Shown here: positions 19,801 to 30,582 of the stretch, piece by piece
How positions within the stretch are numbered: the stretch's first letter is position 1
How the letters are laid out: each line of letters begins with the position of its first letter
DNA from: Closterium sp. NIES-65
Lineage: Eukaryota; Streptophyta; Zygnematophyceae; Desmidiales; Closteriaceae
Assembly (NCBI GenBank): GCA_948144175.1
Contig: CANXME010002278.1
Location: 186,001 to 250,000, forward strand
Reading direction: 5' to 3'
DNA: 64,000 nucleotides
Notes under the pieces: generated by a model
Seen by the model: only the letters and a program-made list of their open reading frames with translations
What the model was told of the DNA's origin: nothing
Database searches by the model: none
Made by a program: the position numbers and the translations under genes

Positions 19801-20539
19801 GATCGAGGGTCCCTACTCCTTATAGTGGCAGTTAGCCATGGACACAGAGATGGCTTCCTGGATGTCCACAGGCACCTACCTGATGACCTGCACACGACCT
19901 GACCTTGCATACCCTCTTAGCATCTTGGCACGCTATGTTGCTCCTGGGAGACACCGACCAGAGCACATGGCTGCAGCGAAGAGGGTGTTGCGCTACTTGT
20001 GCAGTACGTCGAGCATTGGGCTAGTGCTTGGAGGGCAACATCGAGTGGTCCTCACCGGTCACGCAGACGCTTCTTGGGCTGACGACCACGCTACGCAGCA
20101 GTCGTCACAGGGTTACACCTTCAACCTTGGCTCCGGCTCTGTTTTGTGGCGGTCTACTCGCTCGTCTTCTGTTCTCGGCTCCAGCTGTGAGGCTGAGATC
20201 TACGCGGGGGCCATGGCTGCACAGTAGCTACGCTGGCTCACCTACCTGCTGACTGACCTAGGAGAGCCGCCTCGTTCTCCTCTAGTTCCGTACGTAGACA
20301 ACAAGGCCATGCTGGCCTTGTGTCGGGAGCACAGACTAGAGCACAGAACGAAGCACATTGCTCTCCGCTACTTCCTTGCTCGTGAGCTGTAGCTGCGTGG
20401 TCAGCTGTGCCTTGCTTACGTGGCCTCTGAGGCCAACACAGCTGATATCTTCACCAAGGCACTTCCGCCTTGTGATCATGAGCGCTTCTGTACGATGCTA
20501 GGACTTGTGCCTACTTGGCCTCACTTGCTCACTTCTTGA
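19801..20539 (+). pseudogene. Copia reverse transcriptase remnant and RNase H (element G)
   Basis: It reads MASWMSTGTY and then directly LMTCTRPDLAYPLSILA. In L these two blocks are about 800 bases apart, with the whole catalytic palm between them, so G has lost YVDD by an internal deletion. RNase H follows: GHADASWADDHATQQSSQGY, STRSSSVLGSSCEAEIYA, YVDNKAMLALCREH, ARELQLRGQLCLAYVA and ANTADIFTKALPPCDH, ending LLTS at 20539. TAG codons at 19823, 20227 and 20390 replace Q, E and Q of the other copies. Confidence 0.9.
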
Positions 20540-20663
20540 CCTTGCTTGTACTATGATCTTTCTATACCTGCACTTGCTTGTTTACCTTTATATATGATCT
20601 TGCATGTGAACTAGCCTTATGGCCTTTGAACTTGAACTCAGAATGTGTGGTAACGTTGTGATC
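20540..20663 (+). other. 3' untranslated tail of element G
   Basis: Matches 49011-49135 of element L (CTTGCTTGTA..TGATCTTTCTATACCTGCA..ATATATGATCTT). It ends at a join with F near 20664, before the polypurine tract and 3' LTR seen in L. Confidence 0.7.
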
Positions 20664-22562
20664 GAGATCTCCTCGTGCAGGCTGCCCTGTAAGAAAGCTG
20701 TGCTGAAGTCAAGAGAGTGAAGCCCGTAGTCATGCTGAGCAGCAATATGCAGCAGTACCCGAAGAGTGGTCATCTTCGGGGTGGGGGAGAAGGTCCGGAA
20801 AAAGTCAACTCCCTCTCGCTGACTGAAGCCTCGAGCAACGTAACGAGCCTTGAAGACATGCGGAGAACCTGGCGGCCGCTGCACCCTGAAAATCCACATG
20901 CCGTCGACGATGTTCACCCCAGGAGAGGGAACCTCATCGACGTAGGTGCCTGTGGACTTCCAGGATGCCATCTCTGCATCCATGGCTGACTGCCATTGAG
21001 AAGAGTACTCACCCGTGATTGCTCAGCGTAAGAGCGCGGGGTCGGGATGTCTGGTGCATCCGGGTCTACCTCAGGGGCAAGCAGCATGGCCACGAGATGA
21101 GGCGCAGCGGCCGCAGGACACTCAAGGTCCTCCTGCGTGTCCTCAAGGACGTTCGTGCTAAGAGCACACTCACCCCAGACGGACGGAGGACGGACAGACT
21201 CAGACTCAGCAATAAGACTAGCAGCGTAGTCTAGACGAAAGGCAGCAGCAAAGTCGACAAGCTCAGCGACTAGGGAAGACACAGAAGTGGACTCAAACGA
21301 CGGGTCAGTGACCACATTGGCTAACAGACGCGTGACAGTAGGGTGCTCAGTACAAAGATGGTCAGACTCAGGGTCCGGAATGTTAGGCAGAGATGACGCA
21401 GGGGGAGAAGGCAGAGGAATACGCTGCGGAGGAGAGGAAGGACGACGGACTACAAGGTGGGTGCCGGGGACAGCCGGCTGACGCGGACGAGGAACACGAC
21501 GAGTGGAACGACCAGAACGGACAGGTGAGACAGGACGCGACGCAGGCTGACGACGCTCAGCAAGGCCCCCTGTCTGCTCAGTGTAAGGAGAAGGAGCAGG
21601 CAGCGGCGAGCCAGGATGTAACGGAAGACCAGCATATGAAGAGAGACTGAGAACCTGGCGAAGCGCAGAGCCAGGCCATGGCTAAGACAACGGAGATGGC
21701 GGAGCGAAGAGCAGGCGCGGCTGTGTAGTGCCACCAGCACCAGCAGCTCCAGCACCTCTAGCAGCTCCAGTACCCTCACCAGCTCTAGCACCTTCAACAG
21801 CTCCAGAACCCGCAATAGCTCTAGCACCTCTAGCAGCTCCAGAACCCTTAGCGCCAGCTCCTCCCGGACCAGCTCCACCAGCTGCAGCACCCCCAGAACC
21901 GGCACTGCCAGGCCCAGGGTCTCCAGCCCCAGTGCCTCCAGTGGGAGCACCCCTAGACCCAGGATCTCCAGCCCCAGCAGCTCCAGTACCTCCAGGACGA
22001 GCACCTCCGGTACCAGCGAGTCCAGCACCTCCAGTAGACAAAGGACCAGCACCACTCTCAGCTCCAGTGACGTCAGCAGAAGTACCTCTAGCAGCAGAGC
22101 CCTGAGCTCCAGAAGCGCGACCTTGACGGCGACCGTACCAGTCATGTAGCTGCTGTGAGGTTAGAGGCACACGCAGACGAAGGCGGCTAATCCAAGGAGA
22201 CTGCGCAACAGCAGACTCAGAACCCTCAGGCGTCGCACCCCCAGACTCCGTAACCCCAGGCTCCTCACGTCCGGGCTCACCACCTCCAAACTCCGCACCC
22301 CCCGGCTCAGTACCTCCTAGGTCCTCTCGCGCAGGCTCCGCACCCCCAAGCTCAGCACCCCCAAGCTCAGCACCCCCAAGCTCCGCACCCCCACGCCCAA
22401 CATCCCCAATGACAGCACCACCCCTAGCAGGACCTGAGTCACCAGTGACCTCAAAAGGCGCAGGCACGGGAGGGTCTACCTGAGAAACACCTGAAGGAGC
22501 AAGACCTGGCGCGGGAAGGGGGTCTACCTGGTGAGGACCTAGGGCGAGAAAGAGCGGCGGGC
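20664..22562 (-). pseudogene. Copia pol linker and start of reverse transcriptase (element F)
   Basis: On the minus strand from 22562 down: PPLFLALGPHQVDPLP, then RGGAELGGAELGGAELGGAEP repeats, then LTSQQLHDWYGRRQG, a long Gly/Ala/Pro tract, PGTHLVVRRPSSPPQ, then VAELVDFAAAFRLDYAASL and PDIPTPRSYAE, all as in B and G. The reverse transcriptase begins with MDAEMASWKSTGTYVDEV, MWIFRVQRPPGSPHVFKARY, RGFSQREGVDFFRTF and LHSLDFSTAFLQGSLHEEI. It is cut there by element G. A frame change lies near 21020. Confidence 0.85.
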
Positions 22563-22584
22563 GGGGGGGGGGGGGGGGGGGGGG
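22563..22584. repeat. Homopolymer of 22 G (poly-C on coding strand)
   Basis: Uninterrupted G22 on the plus strand, at the end of the F integrase. The integrase frame and the linker frame differ across it. G has a C16 run at the matching place (18360-18375), while B has an interrupted tract. Confidence 0.9.
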
Positions 22585-23953
22585 TGGGGCGAGGGGCAGT
22601 GCGGTAGGGAAAGAGACGGTAAAAGGGGACCGACTTGTCAAAGGTGACGTCCTGAGACGGAAAGATACGGCGCGAGGCGGGGTCGTAAAACTGCCAGCCA
22701 TGCGCGTCAGGGACTAAGCCAAGAAAGACGCAGGGAATGGCGCGAGCGGAGAGCTTGTCCACGGTGGTATCGCGGACAAAGGCACGAGTGCCCCAGACCT
22801 GGAAATGCAACGCATCACCAACCTTCCCCGTCCACAACAAAGTGGGCGAGGTCTCCGGCAAGGAGACATGGGGCCAGAGGTTGAGCTGATGCGTGGCGTA
22901 CCGCACCGCAAACGGCCACAGAAAATGGGGGGCAGCCACATGGATCATGGAGGTACAAGCGACCTCCATGACTAAGCCAATGCGGCGCTCAGCAACCCCA
23001 TTCTGCTGCGGAGAGGCCGGAAGCGTGAACGTCTGGCGGATTCCGTGCTCCGCACAGAAGGCTGCCAAGAGGTTTGAGGAGAACTCACCACCCCTGTCAG
23101 AGTGCAGACGCAGGACAAGAAAGTCCGGGTGGAACCGCTCGCGGAGCTGGAGACGAACAGTGCGGATCGAGGGGATCAAAACATTAGGGACCTCCCCCTT
23201 GCGGTGCAAGGGGAAGACCGTGGTGTAACGGATATAGTCGTCGACGACCAGCAGGAAGTACCGTTTGTGGCCCTGTCCACAGACGCAGGCTGGGCCCCAC
23301 ATGTCCATGTGGAGAGTCTGCAGTAGAGACTCTATGGGAGGGAATGAGGAGGAGTGAGGAGCGGCGCGCTGCCGCCCCTTGACCCAAGGAATGCAGGGCG
23401 GCGCAGGCGAGGGAGGGAGGGCAGGGAGAGACCTGGGAAGGCCAGAGACCAGGAAGCGAGAGTGCATGCTACGAAGGCGAGGCAAGGAGGGGTGACCAAG
23501 GCGGTGGTGCCATAGGAGATTGTCGTGTGACAGTCGGTGACACTCACACTGGGTAGCTACCTGAGCAGACGCGTACAGCTGGGGAGACAAAGGGGTGTAG
23601 TGCGACACAGTGGTGAGGGTGTACAGACTGGACCCACGCGCACGTGTGAATGTGGCCAGGTGACGGCCGGTCCGGGAGCACGTGCAGATCGCCACACGCT
23701 GTCCTCCAAGAGTAAAGGTGTCAACCCAGTGATCCTGAAGGACGGCGTTGCTTACCACGTTCGTAGAGAACGAGGGGAGGTGGAGACCAAACAGCTCACT
23801 AGACGGGACTGCCGGACACGGATGCAGAGTGGAAGACCGTGCAAGCACTGGGCCCCCAAAGGGGTCAGCCTGTGAGATAGGAACAAGTGCAGGGAGGGGA
23901 GTGACTGTGGTGCTGTGCGGACGCAATACTAGGGGGAACAGACTCACAAGCAC
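22585..23953 (-). pseudogene. Copia protease end and integrase (element F)
   Basis: The longest clean piece of F, about 455 codons. It starts after the protease active site and runs LHLPSFSTNVVSNAVLQD, then the zinc domain LLWHHRLGHPSLPRL and CIPWVKGRQRAAP (the first cysteine pair is changed to C-x-x-W). The catalytic core is HMDMWGPACVCGQGHKRY, VVDDYIRYTTVFPL, LRLHSDRGGEFSSNL and SPQQNGVAERRIGL, with D, D and E present. The C-terminal region reads KVGDALHFQVWGTRAFVRD and FLGLVPDAHGWQFYDPASRR, then YRLFPYRTAPRP into the poly-C run. One zinc ligand is lost. Confidence 0.9.
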
Positions 23954-24341
23954 CTAGTGCCACCGGCGCTATACCTGGGGCTATACCGGGGTCAGGCGGC
24001 ACACAGAAGTAGCAGTCACCCTCAGCACTAACAGTCAATGCATACATGGCAGCAAGAAGAGTCTCATAGTCAAGATCAAAGATAGGTACACCACGCCTAA
24101 GCAAGTCTGCCCAGTTGGGGAACTCAGTAGCATCAGGAAACTTGGCGCGCCAGGCGTCGCTAAGCCGAGCGAAGAAGCGGTACTCAGTGTGAAACCCTGT
24201 GCACTGGCAAACATCGCGGGGACCTGTGCAAATGATGTAGGGGCAGCAACCAAAACCCCCAGACGCCCCACGCCCGGCATACCAGTCAAGAAGCTGCTGG
24301 GAAGTGGGGGTCTGGCGCTGACGCTGCTGTTGTTGTTGTCC
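23954..24341 (-). pseudogene. Copia Gag tail and protease start (element F)
   Basis: Downstream of the Gag stop the frame reads QQQQRQRQTPTSQQLLDWYAG, then FFARLSDAWRAKFPD and VPIFDLDYETLLAAMYAL, as in B and G. It loses the frame near 23960 within the protease, where the D-S-G active site should be. That motif is not visible in any frame, so the protease is broken. Confidence 0.75.
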
Positions 24342-25340
24342 CTAGCCACCACCGGCCTTATCCAAGCCGCCACCACTGCCGCCACCACCACTCCCCCCTC
24401 CGCCACCCCCGCCACTGCCACCGCCACCGCTCCGGGCACCACCACCGCCCCCACCACTACCTCCACCCTCACGACCACCGCCACCACCTCCACCACCCCC
24501 GCCGCCTCCACCACCGCCCCCTCCACCGCCAAGTCCGCCACCCCTGCCACCCTTGCCTCCCTTGAAGCCGCTGCGCTTCCCACTCGGAGCGGAAGCAGCT
24601 GCGACCTTCTCAGCACCAAGGAGGTCGATAGCAGTAGCTGCGGAGGTGTAGGAAGGGGTGAGAGGGGAGGGAGAGCACCCCTCAAAGAGGGGAGTGCACG
24701 GAGTGCCACGAGCAGCACCTACAGCTAGAACGTTCTTCTCGGCTGCTAGGAGGTGCTTCTCGAGGTCATTGACAGTGAGAGAATGGGGGTCAAGGGTGAG
24801 GAAGTGGTCCCTGACTAAGCGAAGAGTGTTAGGGAGGCGGGTGATGAGGAAGTAGAGAGTAAAGTACATCGGAGGGTGGTTCTCTGCGAGGAACACGGCT
24901 GGAAGGGCGCCACGAAGGTGAGTGTCACTAGCGCGTAGGTGAGAGATGAGGTCCTCAGCGGTGGTAAACAAGGACAGGTCGGGGAACAGGTAGGGTAGCA
25001 TAAGTTGACCGAGGGTTGCAGTGGCCGGGGAAGAGTAGCGGGCAACTAGAGCGCCGTACAGCGCCTTGGCAGTCTTGTGCTGGCTAAAATGCGTGAGCTC
25101 TGTGATCAGAAGATGGTTGCGAATAGCGAGGTGCGCAGCAGCATTCCGGGTCTGCCACTGGAAGCGGTCTAGAGCAGGCGCAGTGTCAGCAGGAGCAACG
25201 GCAGTGCCAGACACGTAATCGTACAGGGAAACACCGTCCTTGGCATCAGTCAGAAGGAACAGTTGCAGGTCGTCAAGCCAGGTGGTAAACTCTACTGGGC
25301 GACCGTTAGGATCGAACGGGAGCACATTGAGAGTCGCCAT
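24342..25340 (-). pseudogene. Copia Gag (element F)
   Basis: Starts at the ATG complementary to 25338-25340, MATLNVLPFDPNGRPVEF, chosen because it aligns with MATPSVLTFDA in G and M. Blocks: TWLDDLQLFLLTDAKDG, FQWQTRNAAAHLAIRNHLL, LISHLRASDTHLRGALPA, YFLITRLPNTLRLVRDHFL and LEKHLLAAEKNVLAVGAARG. It ends in a glycine-rich tract of about 80 residues, like G. The frame is uninterrupted for about 332 codons to a TAG at 24342-24344 inside the Gly-to-Gln transition. Gag would form the particle and bind RNA. The glycine tract replaces a standard nucleocapsid. Confidence 0.88.
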
Positions 25341-25976
25341 GCGTGCAGCGTAGGCAAGTCTAGTGCGCAGGCAGCAAGGCAAAAGGCAAGCAAGGAGAGA
25401 CTGCGTGCAAGGCTGCAATGGCGGCGCACGGACTGCAGTGGCGGTGCACGAACTCCTAAGGCAGCACGGAGGGCAGCAGTGGGCCGCGCGTGGGCTTCTA
25501 AAGCGGCGCGCGGTGTAGCAGCGGGCCGCACACGGGCTCCTAAGGCGGGGCACGGTGCAGCAGTAGGCCGCGCGCTGGCTCCTAAGGTGGCGCGCAGAGT
25601 AGTTGCGGGCTGCACACCGGAGGAGGCGACGCGCAGGGCCGGCGGCACGCTGCGCGGGCGGCTGACGTGGCGCGCGGAGCCGAAAACGGGCTACGCGGGC
25701 AGCGGACGCGGCGCGGAGGGCCTAAGCGAGCTGCGCGCGGGCGGCTTACGCGGCGCGCGGGCCGGCGGCAGGCTGCACGGGCGGCTGACGTGGCGCGCAG
25801 AGCCGAACACGGGCCTAAACGGGCTGCGCGGGGCTGCTTAAGTGGCGCATGCGGGAAAAAAAGAAAAAAGAGGCCGCGCGCGCGGGCAGCATGCAAGGCA
25901 GGCAGGCAAGTGAGGTAACGTGGTAACGGGTGGGCCCTAATCGTAGGTCCTAAAGACCTCTAAGCTCTAGATACCA
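25341..25976 (-). repeat. 5' leader of element F
   Basis: GC-rich degenerate repeats (GCGGCGCGC, GGGCTCCTAAGGCG units) between LTR and Gag. The primer site is at the LTR edge: minus strand TGGTATCTAGAGC at 25964-25976, a variant of TGGTATCAGAGC. The Arg/Ala-rich frames across it are repeat artefacts. Confidence 0.7.
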
Positions 25977-26110
25977 TCTTAGAATCTCGGCATCAATGAA
26001 GTTGACTATCGAGAGAATTGGTACAAGGAGAAAACCCTAAGGGGTTACACCCCACAGTGTCTACCCCACTACAGCCTACCCACAAATATAACATATGCAT
26101 ATCTTTGACA
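25977..26110 (-). repeat. Copia 5' LTR (element F, about 134 bp)
   Basis: The plus strand runs TTAGAATCTCGGC to ATATCTTTGACA and includes AACCCTAAGGGGTTACACCCC and CTACCCCACTACAGCCTACC, the family core. Read in reverse it starts TGTCAAAG. Its 3' partner is not in the window, because F ends at the join with D near 8293. Confidence 0.75.
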
Positions 26111-28159
26111 TATTATTGGGGGTACAACTGTTAGGGTTAGGTTTATGTACCCCAATCAACCTTAGTCACACAACACTTTCATTCTTGACACCCGGATATA
26201 AGACCCCCTTTAGTTGTAGACCCCTAGGTCTATAATACGGAGGGGGTACGCTACATAGGTCGTATTTGTTATACCCCCCTAATGGGGGCTAACATTATAA
26301 GACCGCCCTCCCCCTAAAGATCGGTCGTTTTATATGCAATGAATGCAATTCTGATAGCTTTTCTGCCCCATTCCACACCAAATCCGATAAAATTTCCATT
26401 AGCGAGGGGTACCAGCTAGTCACAAAGGATATATACTTATCATCATGTCAATTTCATGTATCAATTTTGAATGCTAAAAATGAAATCTATTGCGCGTATT
26501 CCCTTTGAATGCTAAACATGAAGCACATAGTGCTGACATGTATGGCTTCCAAAACACAAGTAGTATACATGACCTCATGATAAGACCCGGGTATTATAAA
26601 ATGTAGCCAAATGTTAAGACCCCCTTCCATTCTTGGGGTGGGATTCTTATAATACCCCCTGGTCTTATATTCGGGGTATTACGGTATGAACGAATGGGCG
26701 CGCAATACAACCCAAACTCCCCAGATTGAATTGTTGAATATACTCTCCCACATGACCCCTTATTCGACCTCTTGCTGCCCCACCAGGCTTCGTTTCCAGC
26801 ATGGAAGAGATGGTGGTGGGAGTGAGAGGGCTGTAGGAGTTAAGAGAGCCGGTGGGAGAAAGAAGACGCTTGCTGCCAAAAAAAATCCTTCGTTCCAGCA
26901 TAGCAAAGGCGGTGCTGGGAGCAAGATGGTGGTGGAAGGAGTGTGTTGGTGGTGGGAGTGTGGCAGCAATGGCAGTAAGTTCACTACATAGAAGTACCAT
27001 CCAGTGGAATGGATGCTTGCATCCCAACACCTCAATATGAGCTAATACGATGACACGAATACTTTAACAGAGCCAGAGGAAGCGTGAAGAACAGTAGACA
27101 TGACCGGGGAGCTTGCAAGTACGAAAGACATGTTAGCGGGATGAAGTGAGGAAGGGGATCAAGAGAGCATTGGACCAGACCAGGGGGGAACTTGGCGAAG
27201 GGAGAAGGAGGGCTCAAAGTTCGTACTTCCTTTTTGAGGCGGAGGAAGCAGTTGAGCACATTGAAAGATGGGAGGCAGAATTCCCTTCTCTGCCCCCATC
27301 CATTCGCCCTCTCTGTGCCAATTATCTCCAATTCCATCTGCCTCCACAAACCCCTATGCCTCGACAAGCGCATCATCAACACCACTCTGCACCACATCAC
27401 TGTGCATTGAGCCCCTGCAATCATAATAACCGCATGCACCATCAAGAACACTCTGCACCGTATCATTCTCCAAATTGCCTCATCACTATCAAGTTGCTCC
27501 CTGCAATCACGTACCGTCCCCTTGCCCTCCCTGATGCACATCACTTCCCTCCATGACCTACTACCTCTTCCTCCGCCGCTTGCTGCCGTCATAGCCTCTG
27601 CCAGAACGCTTCTCACCAGGCTGCATGCCCAGTGAATGTTTCTTTCAAAGTCCCCAATCACACCCATTGAGTGTGTGGGAGATGGGTAAGAGGTAGGAGG
27701 TGAGCACAAGGAGGGAGTTAGGCCAGTGCACACGCTCTAGCAACCCCTACTTCTACAGCCGTCTCATTCGCTCTCTCTCCCCCTCCTTCCATAACTGCCT
27801 CTACTAGAATGCTCCTCAGAAGGGTGTGAACCCGTTTTTGTGTGGGCAAGGACAATGGGTGGCGAATGGATACTCAGGAGGGGCCCACTGGAGCCTGTGC
27901 GCCCCGTCGCCCTCTATAAAAATCACAATGCTCTTGCGGTAGAGCGAGAGATTTGAGGCCTGGTAGGGATGCGAGGAAGGATAAGGGATGAGGTGCAAGT
28001 GGGGTGTAATGCAAGGCAAGGGAAAGGAGAGAAGAGCCCCATCAACTACCGTCGTGAATCATCGCCTCCCCACAGCACTCATGCTACAGCGCGGAAATGG
28101 AGCCGTGCTTGCATGAGTCAAGCCAATCCAAGGTGATTGGAGGCCGACTGGCCACCTCA
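26111..28159. other. Repeat-poor stretch with no recognised gene
   Basis: About 2 kb with no domain recognised on either strand. The first 600 bases are AT-rich with repeated ATAAGACCCC motifs and an inverted repeat (listed separately). The remainder holds open frames in low-complexity sequence (for example minus 27032-27733) without recognisable motifs or convincing start context. A short host exon could be hidden here, but I cannot support one. Confidence 0.5.
26580..26668. repeat. Inverted repeat, MITE-like hairpin
   Basis: Arm 1, ATAAGACCCGGGTATTATAA (26580-26599), and arm 2, TTATAATACCCCCTGGTCTTAT (26647-26668), are inverted copies with two small differences, around a 47-base loop. The ATAAGACC motif also occurs singly near 26208 and 26297. 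It could be a very short MITE or a hairpin. No target-site duplication is clear. Confidence 0.55.
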
Positions 28160-29010
28160 CAGCTTTTAGTCACCTTGGCCAGGCGGCGTTGAAAAAGAAC
28201 CATGAGCACTGAAAACTGTGTGCGTTACCCCTCACGCATGCACCCCCACTATTACCCAACTCACTGTGGCCACCTGATAGAACCACAGCCCACCTCACCA
28301 CGTTCAATAGCTGCACTCACATTGCCCAGGCAGTGTCTAGAAAGAGCCACCCACAGCAATGCTATGAGCATTTACCCCTCACACATGCATTTCCGTGTGT
28401 GCTGTTTCCCTACCTCTCCGTGTGCTATCTCATAGCACCACACACCACCTCTGGTTGTAGCCACCTCAGCCTGTAGCCACTTCAGGCTGTAGCCACCTCA
28501 ACCTCTAGCCACCTCAGCCTGTAGCCACCTCAGCCTGTAGCCACCTCTGCAAGTAGCCACCTCAGTCTCTAGCCACTTCAGCCTTTACCCACCTTACCTT
28601 GTCAAGGCATCGTGGGAAGAGAGGAGCGGGCACGGGGATGCTGCGCGCATTACCCCTCACGTATGCACTCCCCATTCCCTGCCTCACCATGTGTCACCTA
28701 ACAGAACCAACACGAGACGTTGCTTTATGTTTACCTGATGGAACCACAATCTCAACTCAACTTACACTCGCTTTGGCCAGGCAGCATCTGGAGAGAGCCA
28801 CAACCACATGAATGCTGCGAGCATTACCATTCATGCACATGGACTTCCCCTGTTCCCTTGCTTCCGATGTGTTACCTAATAGCGTCACACCCCAGCCCAC
28901 AACATTCAACACCTGCACTCACCTTGGCGAGGCAGCGCCGTGAAAGAGCCACGATGACGGGAATGCCATGCACGACGGCTTCAGATTGGACACCTGCACT
29001 CACCTTGGCA
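28160..29010. repeat. Degenerate tandem repeat, units about 150 bp
   Basis: A block of the kind CACTCACCTTGGCCAGGCAGCG, then AAAGAGCCAC, then AATGC.ATG.GCATTACCCCTCAC.CATGCA, recurs at about 28172, 28316, 28600, 28762 and 28915. The copies are clearly diverged. A separate 16-bp array is embedded at 28455-28583. Confidence 0.65.
28455..28583. repeat. 16-bp tandem repeat, about 8 copies
   Basis: Unit GTAGCCACCTCAGCCT with small variants (CTAGCCACTTCAGCCT and so on), in perfect 16-base phase. Confidence 0.85.
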
Positions 29011-29240
29011 CGGTGGCTTCAGATCGGACATATGAGAGGGCGACATCAAGATTGCGTGGGGAGAGACTTGGGGGTTGGATGGGGTGTGTGATTGGGATGG
29101 GTGGATAGGATAGTTTGAGCTGGGAATGCTGCAGGTAGCGGGATGTGACCAACTCGAGGACAAGGCAAAGCGGAGGTGGGATGAGGAGGGTGGGTGGTTG
29201 GATAGGGGTACTGGATGGTGCGCGCAGCATCTGATAGGGC
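29011..29240. other. No gene recognised
   Basis: Short unique stretch between the 150-bp repeats and the 30-bp array. It contains the start of the open frame that runs on through the array. Confidence 0.3.
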
Positions 29241-29368
29241 GCGTCAAGAGGGCTTGTGCACAAAAGGGCTGCGTCAAGAGGGCCTTCGCACAAAAGGGCC
29301 CGGTCAAGAGGGCCGGCGCACAAATGGGCCGCGTCAAGAGGGCCGGCGCACAAAAGGGCCGCGTCAAG
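29241..29368 (+). repeat. 30-bp tandem repeat, 4.3 copies, in an open frame
   Basis: Unit GCGTCAAGAGGGCCGGCGCACAAAAGGGCC, four copies of exactly 30 bases plus a partial. Because 30 is divisible by three, the plus-strand frame 29126-29377 stays open and reads a decapeptide VKRAGAQKGR repeated four times. The repeated peptide is basic. Coding is unproven, since any array of this length stays open. Confidence 0.85.
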
Positions 29369-30582
29369 TCCGCCTAGGGACTGGGCGAAAGGGTAACGAT
29401 GATGAGTGCTGCATACGACAAAGCAACTCTTGAGTCAGCTCTGAGAACTTTAAAACATGCGTAACGCGAGAGAACCATATTGAGAAGCCCAAAAAATGTC
29501 TCACATCATCACCCTCCCACCGTCCTCTCCCACACACTTGGCCCTCCCGCAGCTCACCATCTGCCCTCAACGCTTTCATCATACACCATTGCCGTCCCCC
29601 CTCTCTCACCCTCCATCCCGACCATACCAACTATTACCAAGTTCCCCACCTCCCTTCATCCCCTTTCGTCCCCAACTCACCTGCTCAATGTACCTCATTC
29701 ACGTTAGGCGCCAGCACCACACGTTTGAAGCAACTAAGGGAATCATGGAAGGACGGAGTCTAGAAAGATAATGGGCCAAAATAGCTCAAAATCGTTCCAC
29801 CTAATTTCTGAACAGAAACGTCGACTCCACAAGAAACGCCATCGACGAAACGTTCACTGTTAGAATCTCACGAAAACAGAGTGTGTTGTAGGCCTTGAAC
29901 GTGGCTACAATTCCTAATTTGAGTCACATCCAAAGGTCAACTAAATCTTGAGTTATGACTTTTGGCGCACTAGGGAGTATGCTGTCATGGATAGTTCACT
30001 GAATCACAATGGTTCTTAGAAGTTCCACAAACAGAATCAGGGTACCAATAAACCAGGTAGGAGGGAAGAAGAGGACAAGAGGGAAGGTCCCAAGAGAGTC
30101 CCCAACCAAGGAAACCCATGCCACACAATTCCCCTCTCTATAGGCAACCCAATTTTGACAATTGTCACTTTCCCAACCTCCACAATCCACCTCACTCAAC
30201 TTGGCCATACTTGCCAACCTGGCTTGGCTTCTCCCAACCACTTGACAGCATCTACAGCGATGGGGACGAATTTCCCAACCCCCAAAAGTCTGTACCCCAT
30301 ATTGAGTCAACCAACAAACCCCCAAAGTCGTCGCAACTAAGTATCAAAAGCATACGGACTTCGAACGTTCGTAACTTTCTCATTCGTGCTCCGATTGAAG
30401 CGATTCTAAGTTCGACGGAAAGCTCTTGAGCAGAGGAGTCATTTCAAATATCTGCTCAAACAAAAGAACATTCACACATGCTCAGAAAATTCAAACCACA
30501 CCAAACACAAATTCCTGCACACGCTCACACCGCGCATGCAACGCACGAACACATGATGGGAGGCAGACAGACGTGAATACGA
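29369..30582. other. No gene recognised
   Basis: Mixed-composition DNA with no recognised domain. I see no clear repeat array and no LTR-like ends. It may contain 5' parts of the LINE remnant that follows, eroded beyond recognition. Confidence 0.4.

Larger units (their letters stand above)
14569..20663 (+). mobile_element. Copia LTR retrotransposon (element G), truncated at 3' end
   Basis: It starts with a 125-bp LTR and follows Copia order: leader, gag, protease, integrase, linker, remnant reverse transcriptase, RNase H and a 3' untranslated stretch. It lies inside the reverse transcriptase of minus-strand F. The 3' LTR is absent: at about 20664 the sequence changes from the untranslated tail (compare 49080-49140) to minus-strand F. 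The catalytic core of its reverse transcriptase is deleted, and the primer site has been destroyed by another deletion, so it could not replicate now. Confidence 0.9.

Noticed and set aside
24189-24728. Thr/Ala-rich plus-strand frame (179 codons)
   Set aside because: Antisense of the glycine tract of F Gag.
27032-27733. 233-codon minus-strand frame
   Set aside because: No motif found. It overlaps open frames on the other strand and I found no supporting feature.
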